DNA of 64,000 bases, taken from contig NZ_SLVX01000003.1 in the NCBI RefSeq assembly GCF_004341885.1, forward strand, positions 372,001 to 436,000, written 5' to 3'. This document shows, in pieces, positions 1 through 7,999 of the stretch (position 1 is the stretch's first letter; each line of letters begins with the position of its first letter). The position numbers and the translations under genes are program-made. The DNA is from Shinella granuli (GTDB lineage: Bacteria > Pseudomonadota > Alphaproteobacteria > Rhizobiales > Rhizobiaceae). The notes below the pieces were generated by a model. The model was not told the DNA's origin. It did not search any database and saw only the letters and a list, made by a program, of their open reading frames with translations.

Positions 1-910
1 AGGGCGTTTCGTAGAGCTTGTGGGTGGCTTCCGGCGTTTCGCCCTTCAAGAGCTGGACGGCGACATTCGCCGCCGCGGCGGCCACGATCTCGGACGGCTT
101 GGAGATCGTGTTGTACTGGTCGCCCGAGATGATGAGCTGCAGTGCCGCGATGGTCGCGTCGTTGCCGGTCACCGGCGGCATTTCCTTGACGCCGGCCGCC
201 TTGAGCGCCGCGATCGCGCCGCCGCCCGTGCCGTCGTTCGCCGCGACGATGCCCTTGATCTCGTCGCCGAAGCGGGTGATCTGGCCGGCCGCCCATTCCT
301 GCGCCTTCGGCGGCGCCCAGTCCGGGGTGTCGAATTCGGCGAGCGTCTTGTAGGGCGAGGCGTCGAGCGCGGAATCGATGCCGTCGCGGATCAGGCCTGC
401 GGCCGCGTCGGTCGGCGAGCCGTTGATCTGCAGCACGCCGGCACCGTCCGGAACGCCCTTGGCCTTCAGGTGGTCGACGAGCGACTGCGCGATGGCCTGG
501 CCGATGCCCTGGTTGTCGAAGGAGACGTAGTAGTCGGCCGGCTTGTCCGGGATCGGGCGGTCATAGGCGATGACCTTGACGTCCTGCGACTGGGCGATCT
601 CGACGAGCGCCGCAGCGGCCGCGGAATCGACCGGATCGAGCACGACGACCTTGGCGCCCTGGGCGATCACCGAATTGAACTGCTGCTGCTGGAGCGCGAC
701 GTCGGCATTGGCGTTCTGGTAGATCACCGTGCAGCTCGGGCACAGTTTCTCCATCTCGGCCTTGAAGCCGGGATAATCATGCTGCTCGTAACGGGTCGAG
801 GCCTGGTCGGGCATCAGGAAGGCGACGGTCGCCCCTTCCTGGGCAAAGGCGGCGCTGCCGAGCGACAGGACGAGGCCGGTCGAGGCGAGCAGATGGGTAA
901 GCGTCTTCAT
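1..910 (-). CDS. Sugar ABC transporter periplasmic binding protein (3' end cut by window edge)
   Basis: The reverse strand reads open from an ATG at 908-910 to the left edge, giving 303 residues with no stop, so the C-terminus lies outside the window. The N-terminus is a typical Sec signal peptide (MKTLTHLLASTGLVLSLGSAAFAQ). The mature part follows the type I (ribose/xylose-like) periplasmic sugar-binding fold: a VAFLMPDQAST start, a KLCPSC pair of cysteines, VVVLDPVDSAAAAALVE, and later a GIVAANDGTGGGAIAALKAAG segment typical of XylF-like proteins. A GGAGG ribosome binding site precedes the start. The gene diverges from the LacI regulator at 1194, which probably controls it. The substrate is presumably a monosaccharide, but cannot be named from what is visible. 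Confidence 0.85.
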   Translation of the reverse strand, partial: MKTLTHLLASTGLVLSLGSAAFAQEGATVAFLMPDQASTRYEQHDYPGFKAEMEKLCPSCTVIYQNANADVALQQQQFNSVIAQGAKVVVLDPVDSAAAAALVEIAQSQDVKVIAYDRPIPDKPADYYVSFDNQGIGQAIAQSLVDHLKAKGVPDGAGVLQINGSPTDAAAGLIRDGIDSALDASPYKTLAEFDTPDWAPPKAQEWAAGQITRFGDEIKGIVAANDGTGGGAIAALKAAGVKEMPPVTGNDATIAALQLIISGDQYNTISKPSEIVAAAAANVAVQLLKGETPEATHKLYETP

Positions 911-1099
911 TGGGTTCCTCCACGGTTGATTTTTCGCCAGTTCCCTCAAGCCTTCCAGGGCAACAGGACCGACGGCCGCCGACTGCCTCCGCGCCCCGAA
1001 AGGGCGCAGATCATCGTTCGCCGCGGCCTCGCCGCAACGTCCGGTTTGTCGATGCTCCGTCTGACTCCTCCCTTGGGGTCAGCCTTGCTGTTCAGGCAA

Positions 1100-1135
1100 C
1101 TTCATCGATGGAGCATGCTTGCTCAATCGATGAAG
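1100..1135. promoter_or_regulatory. Palindromic operator, probable LacI-family site pair
   Basis: CTTCATCGAT (1100-1109) and ATCGATGAAG (1126-1135) are exact inverted copies. Inside them GAGCA and TGCTC form a second inverted pair, so almost the whole 36 bp is palindromic. Each outer arm also contains an ATCGAT core with a central CG, the usual form of LacI-family half-operators, so it can be read as two operators about 26 bp apart. It lies between the divergent sugar-binding protein gene and the LacI regulator. That the regulator at 1194 binds here is inference. Confidence 0.6.
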
Positions 1136-1141
1136 CAAGAA

Positions 1142-1167
1142 TTGCCACCAATCGCCATTGGTGTCAA
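1142..1167. promoter_or_regulatory. 26-bp imperfect palindrome upstream of the LacI gene
   Basis: CACCAAT (1146-1152) and ATTGGTG (1157-1163) are exact inverted repeats around CGCC. The symmetry extends to TTG (1142-1144) and CAA (1165-1167) with one mismatch. It ends 26 bp before the GTG start of the LacI-type gene, so it could be an autoregulatory operator or a site for another factor. Its sequence is unrelated to the 1100-1135 palindrome. Confidence 0.45.
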
Positions 1168-1193
1168 GGTGGCTCGTGAAATGGAGATGACAT

Positions 1194-2213
1194 GTGAACA
1201 GGACGACGCAGACGAAAAGGACGACGATCTACGATCTGGCAGAGCTGGCGGGCACCTCGGCCAGCGCCGTCAGCGCTGTTTTGAACGGCAACTGGAAGAA
1301 GCGGCGCATCAGCGCGAAGCTTGCCGACAAGATCACCAAGCTCGCCGAGGAACAGGGCTACGCGCTCAACATGCAGGCCAGCGTCCTGCGCCGCGAGCGC
1401 TCCAAGATCATCGGCATGATCGTGCCGAAATACGACAACCGCTATTTCGGCTCGATCGTCGAGCAGTTCGAGACGCTGGCGCGCGAACGCGGCCTCTTCC
1501 CGATCATCACCTGCACGCGGCGCGACCCGGCGCTGGAGGTGGAGGCGGCCCGCGCCATGCTCTCCTACCAGGTCGATTGCCTGATCGCGACGGGCGCGAC
1601 CGACCCGGACCGCATCGTCGATCTTTGCGCCGCCGCCGGCGTGCGCACCATCAATCTCGACCTGCCCGGTGCACGCGCGCCCTCGGTCATCTCCGACAAC
1701 TATGGCGGCGCGCTGGAGCTGACGCGCCGCGTGCTCGCCAACTGCGAGAAGGAATATGGCGAGAAGACGCCGCTGCTCTTCGTCGGCGGCCGCGGCACGG
1801 ACCACAACACGATGGAGCGCGTGCGGGGCTTTCGCGATGCCCATGCCGAGGCCGGCGTCACGGTCGACGAAACGCTGATGCTGACCTGCGGCTATGCGCC
1901 CGAAAAAGCGGAGAGCGCCATGCAGCAGCTTGCCGAGCGGCTCAGCCCGCTGCCGCGCGGCATGTTCGTCAACTCCACCATCTCGCTGGAAGGCGTCATG
2001 CGCTGGATCCGCCGCTCCGGCCACTATGCCGACCGGGTGCCGCAGCTCGGCTGCTTCGACTGGGACCCCTTCGTCGCCATGCTGGGCGACCATATCGAGA
2101 TGGTCCGCCAGGACGTGCCGAAAATGCTGGAGGCCGTGTTCGGCATCATCGATTCCGGCGCGACGGACATCACCGTCGTGCAGGTCCCTCCCATCGTCGA
2201 GAAGATCGGCTGA
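1194..2213 (+). CDS. LacI-family transcriptional regulator
   Basis: This 339-residue protein has the LacI family layout. An N-terminal helix-turn-helix (TIYDLAELAGTSASAVSAVL, about residues 11-30) is followed by a hinge helix, then a periplasmic-binding-protein-like effector domain beginning near IIGMIVPKYDNRYFGSIVEQ. The segment NGNWKKRRIS is slightly longer and more basic than in typical LacI members. The start is GTG at 1194, preceded by GGAG; the ATG two bases upstream is followed at once by a stop. The gene diverges from the truncated sugar-binding protein gene, with two palindromes between them, so it is probably the local repressor of that transporter. The effector sugar is unknown. 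Confidence 0.9.
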   Translation: MNRTTQTKRTTIYDLAELAGTSASAVSAVLNGNWKKRRISAKLADKITKLAEEQGYALNMQASVLRRERSKIIGMIVPKYDNRYFGSIVEQFETLARERGLFPIITCTRRDPALEVEAARAMLSYQVDCLIATGATDPDRIVDLCAAAGVRTINLDLPGARAPSVISDNYGGALELTRRVLANCEKEYGEKTPLLFVGGRGTDHNTMERVRGFRDAHAEAGVTVDETLMLTCGYAPEKAESAMQQLAERLSPLPRGMFVNSTISLEGVMRWIRRSGHYADRVPQLGCFDWDPFVAMLGDHIEMVRQDVPKMLEAVFGIIDSGATDITVVQVPPIVEKIG

Positions 2214-2359
2214 CGCGCGCGGAAAACCCAATCGGCCTCGACGACGCGCTGGCCCCGCTTCTTCTCAATTCTTTTTCGAACGGGAGGGAATAATCCGGCC
2301 GGCACCGGTGTCTTGGCAGGGGCGGCTCGGGAAAGTCGCCGTAACGATGGGAGACGACC

Positions 2360-2734
2360 ATGAAGTTCCTAGTCCTCGTGCCATTCGCCGTCGCGGCCCT
2401 TGCCGGTACGGCCTTTGCCGCCGAACCGTTCACGACCGTCACGACCGACAAGGGCGAGGTGCTTGCCGGCGAGAACGGCATGACCCTCTACACCTTCAAG
2501 AACGACGAGCCCGGCACCTCCAACTGCTACGACAAATGCGCGACGAACTGGCCGCCGGCCATCGCCGCTTCCGATGCGGCGGCCGAGGGTGCATATTCCC
2601 TCGTCACCCGCAAGGACGGGGCCAAACAATGGGCCAAGGACGGCATGCCGCTCTACTACTGGATCAACGACAAGAAGGAAGGCGATACGACCGGCGACGG
2701 CGTGAACGGCGTCTGGGATGTCGCAAAGCCCTGA
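2360..2734 (+). CDS. Small secreted protein, COG4315-like repeat family
   Basis: This 124-residue protein has a clear signal peptide (KFLVLVPFAVAALAGTAFAA), so it is probably periplasmic. The mature part contains the pattern of the COG4315/secreted-repeat family: GMTLYTFKNDEPGTSNCYDKC followed by a W-P-P segment, and a second copy-like stretch GMPLYYWINDKKEGDTTGDG. Two cysteines (SNCYDKC) are present, and there is no lipobox. The molecular function of this family is not established. The last 17 bases overlap the start of the ECF sigma gene, so the three genes 2360-4060 look like one translationally coupled operon. The secreted protein may be a target or partner of the sigma/anti-sigma pair (inference). 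Confidence 0.85.
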   Translation: MKFLVLVPFAVAALAGTAFAAEPFTTVTTDKGEVLAGENGMTLYTFKNDEPGTSNCYDKCATNWPPAIAASDAAAEGAYSLVTRKDGAKQWAKDGMPLYYWINDKKEGDTTGDGVNGVWDVAKP

Positions 2735-3284
2735 CCCGCACGGCACCGAGGCGGGCAGCGGGCGGGAGGGCGCACCCTCCCCGCCCTTTTCCTTCGATGC
2801 CGAGATCCTTGCCCTCCTGCCGCAACTCCGGCGCTATTCCCGCAGCCTGACGCGATCGGATGCGGAAAGCGAGGACCTGTTGCAGGATTGCGTCGAAAAG
2901 GCCTTGAGCCACCGGAGGCAATGGCGCGGCGCGAACATTCGCGCCTGGGCCTACCGGATCATGACCAACCTGCACCTCAACGCCCGCCGCGCTGTTGCCC
3001 GCCGCCCGTCCGTCGGCATCGAGGAGGCGGAGAACCTTGTCGAAAGCGCCCCGCCTTCCGACCCGCTGGCGAGGAACCAGCTGGTGCAGGCGCTGAACAC
3101 CCTGCCGAAGGAGGCACGGGCCGTGCTGATGCTGGTTGCCGTCGAAGGCCACACCTATCAGGAAGTCGCCGAAATCCTGGATGTCCCGATCGGCACCGTC
3201 ATGTCGCGCCTTTCCCGCGCCCGGCAGTTGCTGCGCGAGAAACTGGCAGCGGAGAACGTCATTCACCTGCGGAGCCCCCGATGA
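2718..3284 (+). CDS. ECF-type RNA polymerase sigma factor
   Basis: This is a 188-residue group 4 (ECF) sigma factor. Region 2 is visible as SLTRSDAESEDLLQDCVEKA and IRAWAYRIMTNLHLNARR (about residues 44-90). Region 4 is ALNTLPKEARAVLMLVAVEG followed by the helix-turn-helix HTYQEVAEILDVPIGTVMSR (about residues 118-158). The start overlaps the upstream secreted-protein gene by 17 nt and the stop overlaps the anti-sigma start as ATGA, implying coupled translation. It should direct transcription of a small stress regulon, possibly including its own operon. The inducing signal is unknown. Confidence 0.93.
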   Translation: MSQSPDPHGTEAGSGREGAPSPPFSFDAEILALLPQLRRYSRSLTRSDAESEDLLQDCVEKALSHRRQWRGANIRAWAYRIMTNLHLNARRAVARRPSVGIEEAENLVESAPPSDPLARNQLVQALNTLPKEARAVLMLVAVEGHTYQEVAEILDVPIGTVMSRLSRARQLLREKLAAENVIHLRSPR

Positions 3285-4060
3285 GCGAGAGCCGCCCCGT
3301 GACCGAAACGGACCTGCACGCCTATGCCGACGGCTTTCTGGACGCTGCCGGGCGCGAGCGCGTGGAAGCCCATCTTGCCCGCCACCCCGACGCCGCCCGC
3401 CAGGTCGCCGACTGGCAGGCGCAGAACGACGGCCTGAGGGACGCCTTCGCCCCCTATGCCGCCGCCCGCCCCTCCGATCTCCAGCTCGTCGCGGGCCGCC
3501 GGGCCAACGGGAAACCCGCAATGCCGCGCTTCGCCGTGGCGGCCGCGGCAGCGCTCGTCTTCCTGCTCGGTGGCCTTGCCGGCCATTTCGGCCCGATGCT
3601 CTTTGAAAAGCCGCCGACGGTAACGGCCATGGACGCCCTGCCGCACGAGGCGCGCAACGCCTATCTCATCTATGCGAGCGAGGTGCGCCATCCCGTCGAG
3701 GTCTTTGCCGACCAGGAGGCGCATCTGGCTCGCTGGCTGGGAAAACGCCTTGCCATCGACGACCTGAAGGTCCCGGACCTCACGACGATCGGCTTCAAGC
3801 TGGTGGGCGGGCGCCTCCTGCCCGTCACCGACAGGCCCGGCGCCCTGTTCATGTACGAGGACGAGACCGGCCGGCGCGTCACGGTCCTCGTCGCCCGCAA
3901 CGAGGAGAACCGCACGACGAGCTTCCGCTTCGCCGCCGCCAACGGCGTGGAGACCTTCTACTGGATCGACGGTGACCTCGGCTATGCGGTGACCGGCGAT
4001 ATTTCCCGCGAACGGCTCCAGCAGATCGCGGAGGAATGTTACCGGCAATTCCCGACGTGA
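3281..4060 (+). CDS. Membrane anti-sigma factor for the ECF sigma factor
   Basis: This 259-residue protein starts with a short zinc-finger-like anti-sigma region (DLHAYADGFLDAAGRERVEAHLARHPDAARQVADW). It then has one transmembrane helix (FAVAAAAALVFLLGGLAGHF, about residues 83-102) and a periplasmic domain of about 150 residues. The helix topology and ATGA overlap with the sigma gene fit a membrane-bound anti-sigma factor that holds the sigma factor until a periplasmic signal arrives. The periplasmic part resembles those found in RsbW-independent FecR-like/ChrR-like anti-sigma proteins only in general layout. The canonical HxxxCxxC zinc motif is not present; the finger region here lacks cysteines, so it is a non-zinc variant. 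Confidence 0.88.
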   Translation: MSESRPVTETDLHAYADGFLDAAGRERVEAHLARHPDAARQVADWQAQNDGLRDAFAPYAAARPSDLQLVAGRRANGKPAMPRFAVAAAAALVFLLGGLAGHFGPMLFEKPPTVTAMDALPHEARNAYLIYASEVRHPVEVFADQEAHLARWLGKRLAIDDLKVPDLTTIGFKLVGGRLLPVTDRPGALFMYEDETGRRVTVLVARNEENRTTSFRFAAANGVETFYWIDGDLGYAVTGDISRERLQQIAEECYRQFPT

Positions 4061-4190
4061 GGTGACCGCAGGCTCCCGTCCGCCGGCCGGGAGAGCATCG
4101 CTGCCATGTGCAGGCCGGCGCGGATCATCGAAGACAGTCGTCGCCACCGGCCGTCGGAGCGATCGACGCGCCCCTCCGCGCCGCCTCTCG

Positions 4191-5891
4191 TCACAGCCGG
4201 TCCGCGATCGTCCTTGCGATCAGGGCCAGCGAGACAGCGCCGGCATCGGGGTGGCCGATGCTGCGCTCGGCGAGCGGGCGCGCCCGGCCGAGCCGCGGCG
4301 AGAGCGGCGCGGTTGCCGCGGCCGCCGCCTCGCAGGTGACGCTGGCCTTCCGCCAGGCCTCCTTCAGGGAAAGGCCATCGGCGCTGGCCGTCTCGAGCGC
4401 CGCGACGAAGGGCACGAAGGCATCGACAAGGGTCTTGTCGCCTGGCTTCGCCCCACCGAGGCGCATCACATCGTCCAGCGCCAGGCGGGCGCCACGCACG
4501 ATATCGGTATCCTGCAAGGCCTCTTCGTCGGAAAAGGCGGAACTCCACGAGCGCAGCAGCAGCCCCCAGATGGCGCCGGAGGTTCCGCCGGCCCGATCCG
4601 CCCAGGCATCACCCGCGGCGGCGAGCGCGCTTTTCGCACCCGCCCCGCCCGCCACGGCCTGATGGATGGCATCGCGGGCGGCGGTCGCGCCGCGACGCAT
4701 GCCCTGGCCATGGTCACCATCGCCGGCAAAGGCGTCGATGCGGCCAAGCTCGGCCTCCGCCTCTCCCAAGACCGACACCATGGCGTCGAGAAGACCGGCA
4801 AGACAGCGGGCGCTCTCGTGCGCGGCGCCGGAGGCCGGCCCGAAAGTCGGCACCGCATCCTCGGCGTTTTCCGCAAGAACGGCCGGTTGCGTCTTAAATC
4901 CCGCGCCGCGACGGAAAACCGGCGTATCGCAGGGGGCGAGCCAGAACCGCTCCAGCTCCTCGTCGAGCCACATCACCGTCAGCGAGCATCCCTGCATGTC
5001 GAGGCTGGTGACATATTCGCCGACCTCCGGCGCGACGAGGTCGATGCCTTCCGCGCGGAGCTTGCTCTCCACCGCGCCCCAGAGCACGAACAGCTCCTCG
5101 TATTTGGTCGCGCCGAGACCGTTGAGCAGAACGGCGGCACGGTGCGCGCCGGCCGGGCGCTCGGCGAGCACCGTCTCCACCAAGAGCGTTGCCAGATCGC
5201 TCGCCGGCACGATTTTCGTATCGCGAATACCGGGCTCGCCATGAATGCCGAGGCCGAGCGCCATCATGCCCCTGGGCACGGTGAAGAGCGGCTCCGTCGC
5301 GCCCGGCAGGGTGCAACCGCCAAAGGCGACGCCGAAGGAGAAGGTGCGGGCGTTGGCGAGCCGCGTCACGCGCTCGACCTCATCGATCGAAAGCCCCGCC
5401 TCCGCGGCCGCACCCGCCACCTTGAAGACGACGAAATCGCCGGCGATGCCGCGCCGTTGCAGATGGCGGTCCGCCGGCGCGCTCGCCACATCGTCCGTCA
5501 CGGTGACGATGCGAACATCGATGCCTTCCGCCCTCAACCGCTCCGCCGCCACGCCGAAATTCAGGACGTCGCCGGCATAGTTGCCGAAGCCGAGGAGAAT
5601 GCCGCCGCCATGGTTCGCATTGCGGCAGAGGCGGGCGACAGCCGCCGTCGAGGGCGAAGCGAAGATTTCGCCGGCCACCGCCGCATCCGCCATGCCCGGC
5701 CCGACATAACCGGCAAAGGCCGGATAATGCCCGGAGCCGCCGCCGACGATGACGGAAACCTTTCCGCGCGGCACCGCCGTGGAGCGAACCACGCCGCCCT
5801 TCACCAGCCGGACATATCGTCCATAGACCCTTGAAAAGCCCGCCAGCGCCGCCGAGGCGAAGGTTTCCGGATCATCGACAATCTTCGTCAT
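4191..5891 (-). CDS. DhaK-DhaL fused dihydroxyacetone kinase family protein (possible erythrulose kinase)
   Basis: This 566-residue protein joins a DhaK domain (about residues 1-325) to a DhaL domain (about 355-560), the ATP-dependent DAK arrangement. DhaK shows the substrate-binding glycine loop VIVGGGSGHYPAFAGY and GLGIHGEPGI, whose histidine forms the covalent hemiaminal with the ketose. DhaL shows the ADP-Mg aspartates in DAFAGDGDHGQGMRRGA. It lies last in the leftward ery-region operon, behind a DeoR gene. Known relatives in tetritol pathways phosphorylate L- or D-erythrulose to the 1-phosphate, which would enter this locus at the EryC or EryH step. That substrate is inferred from context; dihydroxyacetone or glyceraldehyde kinase remains possible. 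The start at 5891 follows an AGGA-type site and ignores a seven-codon in-frame extension. Confidence 0.85.
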   Translation of the reverse strand: MTKIVDDPETFASAALAGFSRVYGRYVRLVKGGVVRSTAVPRGKVSVIVGGGSGHYPAFAGYVGPGMADAAVAGEIFASPSTAAVARLCRNANHGGGILLGFGNYAGDVLNFGVAAERLRAEGIDVRIVTVTDDVASAPADRHLQRRGIAGDFVVFKVAGAAAEAGLSIDEVERVTRLANARTFSFGVAFGGCTLPGATEPLFTVPRGMMALGLGIHGEPGIRDTKIVPASDLATLLVETVLAERPAGAHRAAVLLNGLGATKYEELFVLWGAVESKLRAEGIDLVAPEVGEYVTSLDMQGCSLTVMWLDEELERFWLAPCDTPVFRRGAGFKTQPAVLAENAEDAVPTFGPASGAAHESARCLAGLLDAMVSVLGEAEAELGRIDAFAGDGDHGQGMRRGATAARDAIHQAVAGGAGAKSALAAAGDAWADRAGGTSGAIWGLLLRSWSSAFSDEEALQDTDIVRGARLALDDVMRLGGAKPGDKTLVDAFVPFVAALETASADGLSLKEAWRKASVTCEAAAAATAPLSPRLGRARPLAERSIGHPDAGAVSLALIARTIADRL

Positions 5892-5962
5892 GCTGGTCCT
5901 CCCGGCAGGCAATCACGCCGCAAAGATGCAACATCGGCCAGGGAGAGGAAAGGGCAAAGGCT

Positions 5963-6802
5963 TCAGGCGGAGCGCTCGGCATCAGCGACGATGACATTGA
6001 TGCCCGCCGAGCGCATGCGCGACAGATGCGAGATCGGAATGTCCTCATCGACAACAACGGCGTCGAACTCCTGGAGCGTCGCGAAATGATGCAGCGCACG
6101 CCGCTCGAACTTGGTGTGGTCGGCGAGGAGCACGCGCTTGGCGGAGCTTTCGAACATCGCCCGCTTGGTCTCCACCGTCTCCGGCGACTGGTGATAGACC
6201 GCATCGCCGACGATGGCGGAGAGCGACATGAAGACGGTGTCGGCCCGAAGGCGGCGGATCTCATTGGTGGTGATATGCCCCATGAAGGCGTTGCACCAGT
6301 TGTAGAACTGGCCGCCGAGACAGATGAGGTTGACGTCGTTGACGTCCTTCAACTCATTGATCAGCACGAGCGAATTGGTGATGATCGTCAGCGGCACCTT
6401 GGCCGGCAGGAAGGCGGTCATTTCGTGCACGGTGGTGGCGTCGTCGAGGAAGATCGCCTGGCCCGGCTCGACGAAGCGCATCGCCGCCTTGGCGATCGCC
6501 TTCTTCTCCTTGGCCTGTTTCGTCGCACGGTAGACGTCGGAGGATTCGATGAGGCTGGTGGGCGCGGCGGAGACGATGCCGCGCGTCTTGCGGAAGAGAC
6601 CGCGGCTGACGAGTTCGTCGACGTCGCGGTGCGCCGTCATCAGGCTGATGCCGAAGCGCTCGGTCAGATCCTCGATGCGGATGGAGCCTTCGGCGATGAC
6701 CGTCTCGGCGATCATCTGGCGGCGCACGAGCTGGCGCGCATGCCGGCTGTCGCTCGGCAGCTCTTCCGAAAGCAAATCCCTGACGTCGACTTTCTTGTTC
6801 AC
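5963..6802 (-). CDS. DeoR-family transcriptional regulator
   Basis: With the GTG start at 6802 the product is 279 residues. A DeoR helix-turn-helix (SIRIEDLTERFGISLMTAHRDVDELVSRG) is followed by the sugar-phosphate sensor domain, recognisable from FLDDATTVHEMTAFLP, ITNSLVLINEL, CLGGQFYNWCNAFMG and KRVLLADHTKFERRAL. An upstream TTG at 6871 would add 23 residues, but the family usually begins close to the HTH. It sits between the transporter binding-protein gene and the DhaK-DhaL kinase gene in the same direction, so it probably controls the kinase or the whole leftward operon. DeoR proteins usually respond to a phosphorylated sugar; here a tetrose or triose phosphate is likely. Confidence 0.87.
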   Translation of the reverse strand: MNKKVDVRDLLSEELPSDSRHARQLVRRQMIAETVIAEGSIRIEDLTERFGISLMTAHRDVDELVSRGLFRKTRGIVSAAPTSLIESSDVYRATKQAKEKKAIAKAAMRFVEPGQAIFLDDATTVHEMTAFLPAKVPLTIITNSLVLINELKDVNDVNLICLGGQFYNWCNAFMGHITTNEIRRLRADTVFMSLSAIVGDAVYHQSPETVETKRAMFESSAKRVLLADHTKFERRALHHFATLQEFDAVVVDEDIPISHLSRMRSAGINVIVADAERSA

Positions 6803-6900
6803 GGGGCGGACCCTGCCATGCTTCGAGGATAGCGTTTGATATCTCGTATCGGGCGGCGAGGGAAATGCCAAGCGGACCCGGGCTTGCCCGGAATGCGAAA

Positions 6901-6926
6901 GGGAGCGCCCCGAAGGAGGCGCTCCC
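6901..6926 (-). terminator. Stem-loop after the sugar-binding protein gene
   Basis: GGGAGCGCC (6901-6909) and GGCGCTCCC (6918-6926) form a perfect 9-bp stem with an 8-nt loop, starting 10 bp past the stop codon of the binding-protein gene. On the reverse strand the stem is followed by only three Ts, so it may be a weak terminator or a processing/stabilising hairpin that raises binding-protein mRNA relative to the downstream regulator and kinase genes. Confidence 0.55.
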
Positions 6927-6935
6927 CCTTCTCGA

Positions 6936-7883
6936 TTATTCGCTCAGAACGAACGGAGCGGTGTACTTGTCGACATTGTCCTTGGTGATCAGCAGGCAAT
7001 CGAAGAGCTGCTTTTCGGTGTCGACGCCGGTCGAACCGGTCTTGATCACGTTGTCGGCCTGCTTGACGGCGGCTTCCGAGAAGACGGCGACCGGCTGAAG
7101 GACGGTGTACTGCAGCTCGCCCGCCTTGATGGCGGCGACGGCATCCGGCGAACCGTCGAAGCCGCCGACCTTGACCTGTTCCAGCTTGCCGGCTTCCTTG
7201 AGGGCCGCGATGGCACCGAGCGCCATTTCGTCATTGCCGCTGATCACGCCGGTAATGTCCGGGTTCGCCTGAAGCAGGGACTGCATCTTGGCGTGGCCCT
7301 TGGTGCGATCCCAGTCGGCCACTTCACGGCCGACCTTCTCCAGGTCCGGGTACTGGGTCAGCACGGTTTCATAGCCGTTCGAACGCGTCGCGGCGTTGTT
7401 GTCCGAGGGAGCGCCGAAGAGCTCGACATATTTGCCCGTGTCGCCGACCGCTTCGACCCACTGCTGCGCGCCGAGAGCTGCGCCCTGGGCGTTGTTCGAA
7501 ACGAGCTGTGCCTTGGCGAGACCTTCCTGGTTGATCTCGGCATTGACGAGAATGACCGGGATGCCGGCCGCAACGGCCTTCTTGACCGCGCCGACGGAGC
7601 CGTCAGCGTTTGCCGGGTCGAGGATGATGGCGACCGACTTGTTGGTGATGGCCGTGTCGATCAGGTTGCTTTCGGTGTTGGTGTCGCCCTTGTGCGCGCC
7701 GACATTGGCCGTGTAGCCAAGGCTTTCCGCCGTCTTCTTGGCGACCTCGCCTTCCGTGAACCAGTAGGGGTTCGACGGATCGTTGACGATGACGGTGATC
7801 AGGCCTTCGGCCCAGGCCGTGCTGAACAGCAGCGGCAGCGCGGCGGTCGCAGCGAAAAGTACACGCATTCCTTTTTTAAACAT
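6936..7883 (-). CDS. eryG: Erythritol ABC transporter periplasmic binding protein
   Basis: This 315-residue protein has a signal peptide (RVLFAATAALPLLFSTAWAE) followed by a type I periplasmic sugar-binding domain. Visible family features include VIVNDPSNPYWFTEGEVAKK at the start of the mature protein, AIILDPANADGSVGAVKKAV, and GVISGNDEMALGAIAALKEA. A GGGAG site precedes the ATG at 7883. It lies directly downstream of a permease and ATPase gene of the same transporter class and close to eryABCD, which is the arrangement of the EryEFG erythritol importer in rhizobia and Brucella. Substrate assignment rests on that context. Confidence 0.85.
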   Translation of the reverse strand: MFKKGMRVLFAATAALPLLFSTAWAEGLITVIVNDPSNPYWFTEGEVAKKTAESLGYTANVGAHKGDTNTESNLIDTAITNKSVAIILDPANADGSVGAVKKAVAAGIPVILVNAEINQEGLAKAQLVSNNAQGAALGAQQWVEAVGDTGKYVELFGAPSDNNAATRSNGYETVLTQYPDLEKVGREVADWDRTKGHAKMQSLLQANPDITGVISGNDEMALGAIAALKEAGKLEQVKVGGFDGSPDAVAAIKAGELQYTVLQPVAVFSEAAVKQADNVIKTGSTGVDTEKQLFDCLLITKDNVDKYTAPFVLSE

Positions 7884-7999
7884 GGTCTCACTCCCTTGTT
7901 GAGTCCGGTTGCGCCGATTTTCGGCAATACTTTCCACTGCCGGGGCTTCGATGGTCCGCCTCCCCCAGCCGCAGTCAGTTCCTCTCAGTCGCCGCTTGC

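Noticed and set aside
20-2293. A 757-codon forward ORF across the binding-protein and LacI genes
   Set aside because: It is a high-GC shadow frame, Arg/Gly-rich without domain patterns, and overlaps two genes with clear family motifs.
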